Position numbers and translations under genes: made by a program. From positions 131,003 to 195,002 of the forward strand of contig JXTC01000282.1 of assembly GCA_002914845.1 (NCBI GenBank): a stretch of 64,000 nt of DNA, read 5' to 3'. This stretch comes from Trema orientale (lineage: Eukaryota > Streptophyta > Magnoliopsida > Rosales > Cannabaceae). Positions 1-11,362 of the stretch are shown here, piece by piece; position 1 is the stretch's first letter, and the number at the start of each line of letters is the position of its first letter. A model generated the notes under the pieces. The model ran no database searches and was not told the origin of the DNA. It saw nothing but the letters and a program-made list of their open reading frames with translations.

Positions 1-181
1 GGCCTACCAGAAAGGGTTCAACATAAGAATAATAAAACAAGGAGAAAAAAAAGAAAGAGGCAACACAAGGCAAAAAGGAAGCAAAGATCTTGTCACGTGG
101 CAACGATGGTTTATTCTAAACCATGTGACTTTACGTGAGTTCCATGTGGACGCATTCAATCTCAACCATTTATGATCTGAT

Positions 182-251
182 GCGAATTCGATATAAAGAG
201 CAATGCAAACAACACATCTGAAAGTATTATATAATTATTTAGTATTATTTA
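182..251 (+). repeat. Source copy of a 70-bp direct repeat
   Basis: This segment, beginning GCGAATTCGATATAAAGAG, recurs in the same orientation at 887-956 with about two substitutions. The second copy sits inside an insertion flanked by a 16-bp duplication, so this is probably the donor copy. Confidence 0.85.
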
Positions 252-871
252 ATGTACGGTCTTTTAACCCCAATTATTAAATGCCGCGCCACTCGAATTA
301 TAAATTTTGAAAGAAGTGGATATTATAGTATTTTCTAATTGCAAATGTTATGATATTAGAGAGCTGAGGCCAGCAAGTTAGTCTTTGAAAATTTAAGATT
401 ATTTTTTATTTTTATTTTCTAATTTCCGGAGAGCTTACTACGATTTAAAGATCTCGTACCCAATTTCTTCTTGTAATTCAGCTATTGTCATAGTTTGCTT
501 GTCATATTGTTGCATTGAACTTAAGTTTTCGTTTGTTAAGGCGAAAATATTGTACCCTTGGCACTCGAGTTACAAACATGTATGCTCTTTATTACATTGC
601 TAGAATTTAGTCCTTCTTGAAGAAGCTGATGAACACTGATCTGCAAGAATATCAACTGCTCAACTCAAATACTTGTCGGGATGCTAGAAAATAAATCGAG
701 GCATTATCAATTTTGACCCGCATTTAATGCACGTAGAAAAAAAAAAAGACAAATTAGAATTCATTTACAAAGTTAAGACTTTCATTTAATGAAAATTTCT
801 AAATTTTAAAATTATCTCCGACTTGAGTCCATTCGAAAATTTTCAAATATTCAAAAAATGCAAAAATGAAT

Positions 872-1001
872 GATTGTTTGACTGGAGCGAATTCGATATA
901 AAGAGTAATGCAAACAACACATCTGAAAGTATTATATAATTACTTAGTATTATTTAGGATCGAGAATTTTCGACCTGTTGGTTGAGATTGTTTGACTGGA
1001 G
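872..1001 (+). repeat. 98-bp insertion flanked by 16-bp direct repeats
   Basis: GATTGTTTGACTGGAG occurs at 872-887 and again at 986-1001. Between them lie 98 bases. The first 69 copy the DNA at 183-251, and the remaining 29 have no source in this window that I can see. A flanking duplication plus templated filler fits repair of a staggered double-strand break better than a transposon, because no terminal inverted repeats are present. Confidence 0.7.
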
Positions 1002-1568
1002 AATTTACATCTAAGGTCCTATTAAGCCCTTCATGATGAAAAATGAGACTCATCTATAAATGTTTTCAAATCGAACTTTCATTATCATATCATATATATA
1101 AAATTACTTGGATACCCTATTTCCCAATAAACTTTAAAATACATCATCTTCCAACAAATCCAAAACTACTTCTGCTATCTGTAGCACCCCATTACCACTG
1201 TCAGTTTGGATCCTGATCCTGACAGCATCTCTGCTTTAATAGAGTCGAAAAATTTTGAATGAGGTTGAATTTGTTCGGCCGCCTCTCCAAGCCGTTCTGA
1301 CCAATAAAAATTTTGGCCCTATTAAACAGTTGCGTCTTTTATAATTGACAAAATATAACCAGGACATCACCACATATAGTATCTTTTCTCGAAATAGTAT
1401 AACTATATTAACGATATATTAAGTCAAGAAAACAAGATACTAGAAATCTGAGCAAATTTTAAAGTTGCCATGGCAAACGGTGTTTGAACTATTTTACCAA
1501 GTAAACAACACAGGATCCAAACGCAACACTAGATTATAGATACATCAAAGATTATAGATACATCAACT

Positions 1569-1574
1569 TTTATT
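1569..1574 (-). terminator. Possible polyadenylation signal of CutA
   Basis: TTTATT on the plus strand reads AATAAA on the minus strand, about 145 bases beyond the CutA stop codon, a usual plant 3' UTR length. The motif is common in AT-rich DNA, so this is suggestive only. Confidence 0.3.
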
Positions 1575-1718
1575 TCAGATGTTCCCACCATGGACGAACA
1601 CAGTGAGAAAGAAAGAGAGCATATCAGCACGAAACTCCTAACTTCACACAGTGACAACTTAACACTCCCAGCAAACCCGTATTTACATACTTGAACTCTT
1701 TTATAAGCTTTGGGAAAA

Positions 1719-4195
1719 TCAGTCTCTCGTGCTATTTTTGATCCATTCTAGGTAGGGCGTACTTCCCCCATTGATCGGCAGCGCAATGACTTCTGGGACA
1801 CTGAAACCAAATAAAATACAAACTCAGAAAGGTGACTGATAGAAAAATCTCTTGGTCAAGATTCTGTTTCTCCGATTCAGAGTGGATCTCCATTTTCAGT
1901 TATCAGGTAATGTTGGAAACGGCAAAATTATCAACTGGAATTTGTTCGCACACTCTTAAGCAGAAAACAAGTTTTGTTCGTCCATTTTGTGGATCATATT
2001 TCTAAGGGAACTTGGGAATTTGCAAAGCATACATTAAAAATAAATTACAGCGCAACAAACAAGCTTTGGGCTTACTCATATGGATGGTTTTCCTCGACAT
2101 GCTTCGTCAAAGCTTCCAAAAGGGATTGTCTAGTCTTGATGATAAGAAGTTCTTCAGAATCAGTCTGGACCTGTTTTAATTTTAGCAAAACACAGAAAAT
2201 TAAGCAAGAATAGAAGTTTTCTATTTAGTTCACTGTTTACTTCTACTAGTAGCCTAGTGTAAATAGACTTTTATAATGCACAAGTTAGCATGTGAACCAT
2301 CCATCCTGGTACAAAATAACAATGGGTCAGGAATTTTTTTTTTTCAATGGCATTGTCTATGTTTAGATGGCAAAACTGATTCATATGAATCATACCTTTC
2401 CTTCCCACTGGTAGACTGATTCAATACCTGTGTTCACAAAGTTCATCACACACTAGAGTCAGTCAAACTTGAATGTTGGTGGAATCTAAGAATAATAAGT
2501 GATACCAAATTGAATACTATAACTTCAAGATAGTACATTCAAAGAAAAAATGAGCAGAGTGGATGAAACTGTAAATAGGCACACAACATTGCAACAAATA
2601 TGAGTTCCATGATTGTTATTGCAACTAAAGCTAAAGAATAAGCGAAGGAACATATCAATATCACACTCCCAGCTAACCTCATTTGAAAAAAGGAAGTATA
2701 GGGAAAATAAGAAATCAGGTAATTTATCGTAAACCATCATATTCCCGGCTAACCTCATTTGAAAAAAGGAAGTATAAGCAAAATAAGAAATTACAGAAAG
2801 CTTATTTACATAAACAGCTAGCACCTATCAATAAATTTTGAAACAATATCAAGCTCATACCTGGAACTCGGTTAACACATGCTGCAAGTTTTTCTTTAAC
2901 TATGCTTTCAGCCAACTTCTTTCCTGCAAAAAAGATTGTGCATTATCAAAAAATTTATTCAAGAAGCTTAATACATTACATTTTCCAACTAAACTCAGTA
3001 ATTGCTTCTTCTTCTTCTTTTTATTTCTTCTTAAATGGGAAAAGTGGAAGAAACTAAAACTGGCAACACATTTCCAAGTATGATGACTGATAAGCTAAAA
3101 AACAGCACTGCATTATGTCGCACGCTGCTATGCAGTTATCAACAATTTGGATTCTAGCCATTAAGGTATGCTGTGTCATTAATTCCATAATACGCATGAA
3201 TTTTGAGCATTATACAAGTAAAAAAAGTCTGTAACAACGAAAATCAGGTGACAGTGTAAAGAGGTTAAAACAAGTAATTATAGCTTCAGCTCCTCTGACA
3301 TTTTGGTTTCCTGTTGGTATTGGGCAAACTGGCGAAGTACTTATTAGTTGGTATTAGAGCGAGTCTGCATTGCCACTGAAGATCTTAAAAAATTACGATA
3401 CAAAATCCCAGTGCAACCATTAAGTGAATAAATTATGAAATCTAATTAATGAATACTACTGCAATACAACAATTAAAGGCTGCACAAAATAAGATATTGC
3501 AAAAATTTCCAACTGAAAACTTGGTATCTAAGACTCAAATTTATCAAACAAATATAGAACAGGAAACAACAATCAACTGAAAAAAAAAAAAAAAAAAAAA
3601 ACAGAACACTCAAACATAAGTAAAAATACCTCCAATCCAAAACTTATACCAATCTATATATTAAAATTTGAAACATACAGATCAACCACATTACACAAGA
3701 CTCCAGGAAAACAATTCTCTTCCAAAATAATAAAGAAAACCCAGTACGGAGAAAATTTGACATAGACGAACCTTCTTCTTTGTTGGGCACAGTAACATAG
3801 ACGACGATGCTGGGCACAGTGTTGCTACCACTTTCCATTCTGATTGAACTAGAGCTCTTAGCTGGTGTTTGGGTACCAAACTTTGATCTAAACCACAATT
3901 AACATACAAAAGAACCCATTAAGATTAAAAAAAAAAGAAATTGAAATTAAAAATTCATGAAGAGAAAGAAGAAGAAGAAGAAGTGGGTACTGTACTTTAA
4001 GAGAGGGGCAAAAGGGAGAGACTGAGCACAACCCGTTTTGAAGGAGAAGGGGGAAGATATGGAGGGAGAGATATTAGAGAGGCCGAAGCTGAGCATGCAG
4101 AACGCCCCAATGAGGGGCAAACGACGTCGTATCGTTGAGGTAGAGGAGGAGAAAATGGGTGAAGCCCTGGCTCTGCAACACAGTGTGGAAGCCAT
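1719..4195 (-). CDS. CUTA: CutA-family protein (CutA1-like), plastid-targeted type
   Basis: Six exons on the minus strand, all with GT-AG borders and matching phases: 4195-3996, 3887-3772, 2923-2861, 2427-2396, 2170-2076 and 1800-1719 (TGA). Together they give 195 residues. Residues 1 to about 85 are rich in Ser and Arg and resemble a plastid transit peptide, as known for plant CutA. The CutA core runs from about residue 91: VPSIVVYVTVPNKEEGKK, then KLAACVNRVPGIESVYQWEG (117-136), SEELLIIKTRQSLLEAL and YDVPEVIALPINGG (168-181), ending in WIKNSTRD. These are the family's conserved blocks. CutA proteins form very stable trimers with a ferredoxin-like fold; bacterial CutA was linked to copper tolerance and plant CutA binds copper, but the cellular role is unsettled. 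The ATG at 4195 gives the usual plant N-terminus (MASTLCCRA). Length and exon phases look intact, so I expect a working gene. Symbol by family similarity only. Confidence 0.95.
2667..2793 (+). repeat. Direct repeat within CutA intron 3
   Basis: A segment of about 48 bp containing GCTAACCTCATTTGAAAAAA occurs twice with a 76-bp period (from about 2668 and 2744) and a few substitutions. It lies in the intron at 2428-2860 and does not touch splice sites. Confidence 0.8.
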
Positions 4196-5526
4196 TTGTG
4201 AGGTGGTGTCTCTTTGTAATGGCTGGGGCAGTTTGGGTTTGGGCTTTCTCTTGAAGCGGCCTGTTTGGGATTCATTTCTTGATATCCTTAATTAGGATAG
4301 GGATATTAACCCACTTCTCCTTCCCTTATTCCTTCCCTGGATGCCACTTGTCCATGGTCACGATCTTTTAAGCATATTAAGAAAAAGAAATTGGACAAAA
4401 GTAGTTAACAATATTATCCTTTTTTTTTTAAAAAGAAAAAAAAAAATTAACAGTGACAGTCTTATGATGGAGGAATCAGATTATGAAATGATTCAAATCA
4501 TATACAAATAACTACCTATAGGTAGCATTTCAAAAAAAAAAACTACCTATAGGTAGAATAAATAATAAATGCTCCGATTTTTTTTACCCAATTAATCACT
4601 AAATCATAATCATTTAATTTAATATCTAATGGCCAAAATTTTTATAACTATTCATAGGTAAATATCAAAATCACTATTGGACTCTGACTCATATTAATAT
4701 TAATACTAAAACTACTAACTATTATATGCATGTTTAATAGATTAATTGTTTTAACTTTTTATTATCTATCACATTTCCTAATTAATTCGGAATAAATGTG
4801 CATTTTCCAGTGAGATGATTCTTTTCTAATTTAAGTCTTTCCGTATTCGTTCATTAGACATATGTTGTGGATTAAATGTGTTGATCTTTTACTAAAGAGA
4901 AGAACAAATTAAACAAAAAATAAGAAGTACGCACACACAGAATTTCTGTTTGGGATTAATTATAGACGGTTCTTTTAGTTCTTAAAAGCGATAGAAAAAA
5001 AATAGAGAGGGAGATCTAGGTGTTTGATGAATCTCTACTTTTTGTCATCTAATTTTAAAAGTTACTGTGTAACCACTCTTTTTAATAGAATTTAAAAGGC
5101 AGGGTAATAGTTGATTTTCTAAGCTGATTCTGCTGTCATATACATAATTTATATTTTACCAAATACTTAGATACTGCTTTTAAACATCATATCAGTTGTT
5201 TTTCTCGCAGCTATTTCTTGCTCACAACATAACTACAACAAACTTATAGCACAACACAACAATATCAAACTGGCCGTTTACAGTAGTTCATTCTCAATAT
5301 GAGAGATATATATTTACTTTTAGTAGCCTCGGGTTTTTACTATGATGAAGAATCTCTCTCAATCGATACCCTGATCCTTTATAGACTTTAAAAAACTAGG
5401 GTTACTGGATACATGAATGGAAATTCACAAAAATACCCTTATTATTGATTACTTACTAACAAAATTTTGTAACGAGATACACGTATGACAATTCACAAAT
5501 TAAATACACATTAATAATTAATGAGA
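4196..5526. other. CutA upstream region and intergenic DNA
   Basis: The first 100-150 bases (4196 to about 4340) are probably CutA 5' UTR and proximal promoter. No clear TATA box was identified. The remainder is AT-rich and non-coding. It contains the 16-bp duplicated site at 4510-4556 with a poly(A) spacer (see findings). Confidence 0.5.
4510..4556 (+). repeat. Poly(A) micro-insertion with perfect 16-bp direct repeats
   Basis: AACTACCTATAGGTAG stands at 4510-4525 and at 4541-4556. The 15 bases between are CATTTC followed by nine A. The repeated site contains a perfect 14-bp palindrome (CTACCTATAGGTAG). Confidence 0.85.
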
Positions 5527-5960
5527 AATTTAGGTAGATGACCAAAATTTTAAATTTGATTAAGTAGATATCTATTTTTAAAATTTTATAGCTAAATGTC
5601 CAGGTATATATATTTTTACACTTGGTAGATACGCATATCTACTAATTTTAGTTACTGTACTGAAATGCACTGGGTATATAGACATATGACCAAATTTTGG
5701 GCTTAATTTAAGTAAATGTCCATTTGTCAAATGTTATAGCAAAATGTCCGATATATATATGCTTATATACCAAGTATAAAACTTTATATACCAAGTATAA
5801 AAAGGTATATACCTAGTACATTTCAATACAGTAACTAAAATTAGTAGATATGTTTATCTACCAAGTGTAAAAATATATATACCTGAATATTAAACTATAA
5901 AATTTAAAAAGTGGATATCTACTTAATCAAATTTAAAATATTGGCCATCCACCTAATTTT
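5527..5960. mobile_element. MITE/foldback element with long inverted repeats (family B, full copy)
   Basis: The left arm (TTAGGTAGATGACCAAAATT... to about 5680) is the imperfect inverse of the right arm (about 5800-5960). The arms share blocks such as ACTAATTTTAGTTACTGTA and CTTGGTAGATA. There is no coding capacity. A second, truncated copy lies at 43325-43605. Each arm is about 150 bp, as in foldback or MULE-type MITEs; the superfamily is not settled. Confidence 0.75.
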
Positions 5961-6464
5961 GCCCGGGTCAGGAAGATCATTGCGTGATATTTCTTGAGTT
6001 TCTCTTTTCTTTTTCCTTATTTTTGCTTCTTTTCTGTTTTCATTCAAATATTGGCTATGATGATCAATATATTTCATCAGTTTTCTTTGATGTCAATAAA
6101 CGACACTCTTTCATATATACAATATCCAGAAGACACATGTCGTTACATCAATATAACGTCATGTAATCATTTGTAATTAATCTTCGCTCCTCCTTTTATT
6201 ATTATTATTATTATTAGTTTTAAAAGAAGTATTATTATTATTAATTTCTGAAAGCAAAACCACTTCTGGAGAATGTTGTTTTTTTTCATATTAAGAGTAT
6301 AAAAAAAAAGGGGGAAAAAAAAAGAAATTGCCTGAACACTTCTCCAAATTAAGAGTTATTATACACTGAAAAACGATACAGCAGGGAGAAAAAAAGAAGT
6401 TTGTTATAAGCTGCAGTATTAGGGCAAACCCATCCAAATAAAAGTAAATATAAACGAATCATAA
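5961..6464. other. Intergenic, with TTA microsatellite
   Basis: A (TTA)n run lies at about 6196-6216. A second short ATT run follows near 6229. No other feature was seen. The part next to 6464 would be the 3' flank of the small minus-strand ORF. Confidence 0.6.
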
Positions 6465-6746
6465 CTAACTGACAGGTCCAAACACTTTTTCTGAGCATTC
6501 TTGCTCACATGCATCAACACACTCGTTGAAGTGAGCTCGATTTGCTCGTACTCTATAGCACCGCATCTGGATACAGTCCGAAAGGAGACCCATGAATTTG
6601 ATGTCATTTTTAATCCGTTTGGTGATCAATGAAATACGAGGAATTCTAAACACATCGAAAGAAATAGCATTGGATGGAACAAGCTGGCTAGGCCTTGGAA
6701 GATTGATATTATTGGCAGAATTAATTAATGATATATGCATTGCCAT
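6465..6746 (-). CDS. Hypothetical small Cys-rich protein
   Basis: A single 93-codon ORF on the minus strand. The start context is good (GAAATGGCA), and a TATA-like box (TATAAAT) lies about 120 bases upstream at 6865-6871, a normal plant promoter and leader layout. The N-terminal half is not clearly a signal peptide. The C-terminal part has five cysteines, C58-x4-C63-x12-C76-x3-C80-x3-C84, in a charged context (NECVDACEQECSEKVFG). The CxxxC spacings recall small helical Cys-rich plant peptides, but five is an odd number and I do not recognise the family. Part of a gene may be missing if there is an intron. It could equally be a chance ORF. Confidence 0.35.
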   Translation of the reverse strand: MAMHISLINSANNINLPRPSQLVPSNAISFDVFRIPRISLITKRIKNDIKFMGLLSDCIQMRCYRVRANRAHFNECVDACEQECSEKVFGPVS

Positions 6747-6864
6747 TTCAATTACAATAATATAATAGTTCTGATCCTGAGACTTATTTTTGTTATGTAA
6801 TACTAATATCTAATCTCTTTCTCAGAAAAATTGTCTTGTTTTGGAAGATAATAGAAAAATGAGA

Positions 6865-6871
6865 ATTTATA
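6865..6871 (-). promoter_or_regulatory. TATA-like box upstream of the small Cys-rich ORF
   Basis: The minus strand reads CCTATAAATTCTC here, a good match to the plant TATA consensus. It lies about 120 bases before the ATG at 6746, and no other start codon competes. Confidence 0.35.
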
Positions 6872-7204
6872 GGCTTTCATGAAACTAGCTAGCTTGCCTT
6901 TTATGCATTATTTTATTAAATTAAATATTAAATTAAAATAGTCAACCTGTTGGCAGTTTATAAATTTGCCTTTACAATAAGTTAAAGCTATAAGTTGGTT
7001 TAATTACGAAATGGGTAGAAAAATTCTTTGTTGAAACGTTGACGGAGACATTCATAATGTCGTTTCCCTCCTCGGGTAGCATAGATTCTATGCTTTTATT
7101 TTTGGAGTAATAATGTTTATGCTTTCCAGTTTTATTTAAGGGCTATTTTTGCTTTTGAAGCCTTATTGTTTAATGATATGTAGTAAGTAATTCTATATAT
7201 ACCC

Positions 7205-7264
7205 GAAAAGGTTTTCTTTCCCCTTTCAAAAAAAAAAAAAAAAAAGAAAAGGTTTCTTTCCCCT
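7205..7264 (+). repeat. Poly(A) insertion with 19-20 bp direct repeats
   Basis: GAAAAGGTTTTCTTTCCCCT at 7205-7224 is repeated at 7246-7264 with one T fewer. The spacer is TTC plus about 18 A. A GA microsatellite follows at about 7270-7289. Confidence 0.75.
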
Positions 7265-7755
7265 GAAAAAAGAGAGAGAGAGAGAGAGAAAAGGGAAGAT
7301 AAACATGTTTGTTTAGCCACTTTTTTTGCCGCAATTCATGTTTTGAACGTCAAAATCCGTATTAGCCACATCTAAATGATATGATCCAATCTAATTCAGA
7401 ATTTATATATAGCTTTTGTGTGAGGTTAGGTTTTTATGGGTTCAGTTAGCAAAAAGTAAAAAACATTTTTCCATGCTTTGTACGTTGTTTTTTCTTTATT
7501 TTGAAATTTTCAGTAAGCACGAGTTGAGCAGTATTATATGAAAATTTTTAACTAAATCATGAAGTGCGGTAGGAAGAAATCCTTTAAAATCATTGTTATT
7601 TAAAAAAATTTATTAATCGCACTAGACCACACTACGTCATGCAGTTTGGTGCGGTACGGTTTGGACTTCATATATAAGTCTTAACACATTTGGGCTAAAT
7701 TAAAGAAACAATCTTCAAAAAATCACAACTACTATGGAAAAAAAATATAAAAATA
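7265..7755. other. Intergenic, nothing recognised
   Basis: AT-rich DNA with a short GA run at its start. No ORF, inverted repeat or RNA gene was recognised. Confidence 0.6.
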
Positions 7756-8116
7756 AGGGATAATATCAATTTTATATCTTGTATTTTGATATTTTGTGCA
7801 ATTTATATCTTGTATTTTAGTTATTATCAACATTGATCTTTAGATTTAAAATTTGTTACAAATTTATACCCAGACACCAATTTAGAGCCGTTAATTTACC
7901 AAGATGATTTAATAAACTTATTCTCTAATCAATTTTTATACAGTTTATTTTTTATTTTTTAAATGGCATATTATTAAATTAACTACTCTAAATTGGTTTT
8001 AGGATATAAATTTACAACATATTTCAAATCTAAGGGTCTATGTTGATAATAATCAAAATACAAAGTATAATTTAAACAAAGTGTCAAAATCAAGATATAA
8101 AAATAATAATATCCCT
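7756..8116. mobile_element. MITE with long TIRs (family A, copy 1)
   Basis: The element begins AGGGATAATATC and ends GATATTAT-type sequence closing in ATCCCT. The arms, about 150 bp each, are imperfect inverse copies (TATCTTGTATTTTGAT..., TTAGTTATTATCAACAT..., AATTTAGAGCCGTTAATTTA...). The flanks share AAAAATA, a possible 7-bp target duplication, though simple A/T sequence makes this weak. A second copy in the same orientation lies at 51458-51794. Confidence 0.8.
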
Positions 8117-9446
8117 AAAAATAAATACAATGTTCAAAATATTTAAGAAAGTCATACACTAATACTTGTCCAAATAATTAAGAACTTAATAAGATATAAC
8201 CCAGTCGAAATAAATTAAAATAAAAATGTCTAAAATTCAAATATTTAAATATCTTTCCACACAATACTACAACAAAGTTTAATAATGTTTGGAAGGATAT
8301 TTAAATGTATTAGATTTCAGTTTCTAACTTATATAGATATACTAGTATATATATACATAAAACTTTTATGTATAAGAATATTTTTAAAATTAGTATATAC
8401 ATTAAATATGGTACAGTTCGTTAATTACAGAAATAGAAATTTATGCCCCATTGGAATCTAAACTACACTACGAAGCAAAATAACCATACCATACCACCTA
8501 ATTAGTTTGGTTTAAGTGGCGAAATAGAAATATGCTCACCCCTAATTTTCAGAAAATCTTGTCGAGCTCAATGGCTAGGGATGCTTTGGACTTTGAGTGG
8601 AGATTTATACGACTAGTTTATGTTTGATCATTTGAATTTGATTGGAAAGTCTGGTTTGTAATTATTTGTTTGAAGGTTTTGATTATTTGTTGTAATGGAT
8701 TTAGCATTCCTTTAAGTGAATGGGTGATCATCAAGTGCATGACAATGAGATTGGTTTCCAAGTAATTAGTTTTAAGAATAATTTACTTGTGAGATTATTT
8801 ATTATACTTATTTTTTTTTATCCTAAAAGTCACTGCCTTCAATTTGCGGCGTGACACGAAACCTTTCATTTGAGGTTTGAGAGAGAGCTCGGAGATGAGT
8901 TTATTAACACTTAAAATTGACGGCAAATGTGAATGAAGAGGATTAGTTGTGTCTATAGTAGTGGTATTTGACAAAAAAACATATTAAGTGTAGAGCTAGT
9001 TAAGTACTAATTGGTTCAAAGAATGATAACAGGGAGTGAAATTTACAAAAAAAGAGAAAAAACAAATTACATAGCATTTAAGCGATGAGTACTTTTTGGA
9101 AAGAATTTAGACCTAATTATGTGCAAGAGATTGATCAGTAAATTCACATCTCTAGATTAAAATTAAACACGCAAAAATAGGCGTACGTGAAAATAAAATT
9201 TGGTACCAAATTACCGCAGGATTTGTGATTACACAAATATTGCTTTGGACTAAATTATCAAGCTTTCATTCAACATGTACATTCTTTTTTAGTGTTGTTC
9301 TGTATTTTTACATCATGCTTTTCTCTTTTAGTTGTGTGTTTTTTTTTTTTTTCTTTTCGGGATCATCCTCTTTTAGTTGTTGTATTAATTGTACCTCTAA
9401 CTAATAATTTTTTGCGCTCGTGTTCTCTTTGGCATTTCAGTAAGGG
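8117..9446. other. Intergenic, with one poly(T) insertion
   Basis: Unannotated AT-rich DNA. The only structure seen is CTCTTTTAGTTGT at 9323-9335 repeated at 9368-9380 around a 32-bp spacer with a long T run. Confidence 0.6.
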
Positions 9447-10007
9447 CTTTTGGCATAACTGACTCCTATGTTATTCGTAATTGACAAAATAGTCTTTGAG
9501 TTATTATTTTTTGCAATTAAGTCTCTAAATTTTAAAATTTTTGGCAATTAAGTCCTTTTCTTGAGTAATTATATTAGATGGAATTAAGCATTTTCAAGTC
9601 ACAAAAAAAATTTTTAAAGGTCAAAATTAATATTTTACTAACATTAGTTGAAATTGGAAGGAAAATAACTAAACATTAATAATAATTAACAACATAATAC
9701 AAAAAATTAAAAAAATAGAAATTTTCAAGAATTTAAAATTCTGTTAAAATTTCTTTCTATTACACTTCCAAGCTAATTAGAGTTAGGAAAATATAGTTAG
9801 TGTTAGTGAAATATTAGTTTGTTTCACTTAAACATGTTCAATTTTATAAAAAACTTTAAAATAAAAAAAAGGACTTAATTACCAAAGTTTTAAAAACTTT
9901 AACATCAACGAACAAAAAGGACTTAATTACCAAAGTAAGGATCTAATTGCCAAAATAAATAACTCATGGACCATTTTGCCAATCTACGAATAACATAGGG
10001 GCCAAAC
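9447..10007. mobile_element. MITE-like element with long imperfect TIRs
   Basis: The left end (CCTATGTTATTCGTAATTG, AGTCTTTGAGTTATT, GCAATTAAGTC) matches the inverse of the right end, where the minus strand reads CCCTATGTTATTCGTAGATT, GGTCCATGAGTTATT, GCAATTAGATCC. The arms are at least 80 bp and the element is about 560 bp with no ORF. The similar wording of the terminal repeats at 11241-14632 suggests a related superfamily, possibly Mutator-like. Confidence 0.7.
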
Positions 10008-10339
10008 ATATCAAAAAAATAAGTACGTAAAATTTAAAAAAAAGTATGAAATATCAACAGTGTTCCATTTTGTATGATAATCAAAGGCATACTCCAATTT
10101 TCCATTAAAAAAAAAAAATTCGGCCTAAGGCCAGCCCCATTAGGGGGTTTAGCCGGCTCCACCATAACAATATATATGATTATGGAACTGGGAAAAAAGC
10201 GTTTGATTAATATTCTTTTAAAGAATTAACTGATGTTCATTAAAAAAAAAAAAAGGAAAAAAAAAATCTGTCTGCTGATAGTTACTTGAGCTCCTTTAAA
10301 TCATGACAGGATAAAAAGAAAGCAGGTAATATCGGCCCA

Positions 10340-10690
10340 AGTTGTCAACAGTATTCCAAACGTTGGCAAGCAAGTCCTGGCTGTTTTAAAATGAATGTTG
10401 ATGCTTCTCTCTTGCCGAATAGTCACCGCATGGGTATGAGAGCTATTATACGAGACTACACTGGCAAAGTGATAGCCGCACTATCCAAGAAGCTTTCTGG
10501 TACTTACTCTGCTAAAGACATGGAGGCAAAAGCTATATGCCTTAGTCTTCAATGGGCTAAAGACTTGGATTGTAGAATCCGATGCTTTGTCCGTAGTTAA
10601 TAGTTTAAATAATTATAGGCAGTTTCATCTTGTCTTTAGGGACCTTCTTAATGATGTGTCTTTTTTATTATCTTCTTTTTTTTTCCAGGT
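10340..10690 (+). pseudogene. RNase H-like domain fragment (retrotransposon-type RVT_3), frameshifted
   Basis: Codons from about 10364 read WQASPGCFKMNVDASL, then GMRAIIRDYTGKVIAALSKK, DMEAKAICLSLQWAKDLD, up to a stop near 10600. The reading resumes in another frame from about 10572 with VESDALSVVNSLNNY and FRDLLNDV. These blocks match the plant RNase H-like domain found at the end of non-LTR retrotransposon ORFs and in domesticated relatives. The expected acidic residues are visible (NVDAS, DMEAKA, ESDALSVV), but a frameshift at about 10573 separates the third from the first two. No reverse transcriptase was seen upstream. It is a dead fragment. Confidence 0.8.
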
Positions 10691-10749
10691 GTTCAGGTAG
10701 TTGATATTTACCAATCTACTACTAAATTATCAAATTTGTTTTATAGGCT

Positions 10750-10895
10750 ACGGATGTAGTCCTCTCGAGAAAATCAGTTCCGTTCATATTTTGGCCAACA
10801 CATTTCATATTTTAACCAATCTGTGTTAACCAGAACATGACATGTGTTGGTCAAAAATATGAACAAGACTAGTCATGTCGGCGGGACTATATCCA
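10750..10895. mobile_element. 146-bp imperfect hairpin (foldback/MITE)
   Basis: GGATGTAGTCC at 10752 pairs with GGACTATATCC at 10884-10894. The arms continue inward through GTTCATATTTTGGCCAACAC against its near inverse (GTGTTGGTCAAAAATATGAAC). The loop lies around AATCTGTGTT, itself bracketed by AACC. An (AT)n run follows at 10904-10924. Arm identity is roughly 75-80% by eye. It could be a MITE or a young inverted duplication able to give hairpin RNA. Confidence 0.75.
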
Positions 10896-11362
10896 TCCTC
10901 TGTTTTATATATATATATATATATGAAGTTTCAGTGGTTATGGCTCCATAGGTAACTATCATAAAAATTTATGTTAGTATTAAATAGTATGGATATTAGT
11001 GTAAGCATTAAATATAAATAATGATATGTAATTCGAAAATACCTACTTCAACAAGTTTCACAATAGATTAACATTTGGTATTAATTACAAAGGTTTTTTT
11101 TTCCAGTTCTAAATGATTTTCTTTTCCAGTTCTGCAATAAGTATGTTTTACGAAAATCTAGATTTAATAATGACATAATTTCGTGTCTTTTTAATTCCTT
11201 ATTTTTGAATTGTTGTATTAATTTAATTAGTTAGCTTTTGAAAATTGGGTTATTGGAACAATTGGTCTCTTGACTATGTGAAGTATTACAATTTGGTCCC
11301 TATACTTTCAATTGTGGCAATTAAGTCTCTTAACTTAGTGATTACTAGCAATATGGTCTTTG

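Larger units (their letters stand above)
1..1718. other. Left intergenic region
   Basis: No coding region was recognised. The stretch holds a G-box core (CACGTG) near position 96, a 70-bp segment present twice (182-251 and 887-956), and a 17-bp tandem duplication near 1526-1562. The last 150 bases are probably the 3' untranslated region of the CutA gene on the minus strand. Confidence 0.6.
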
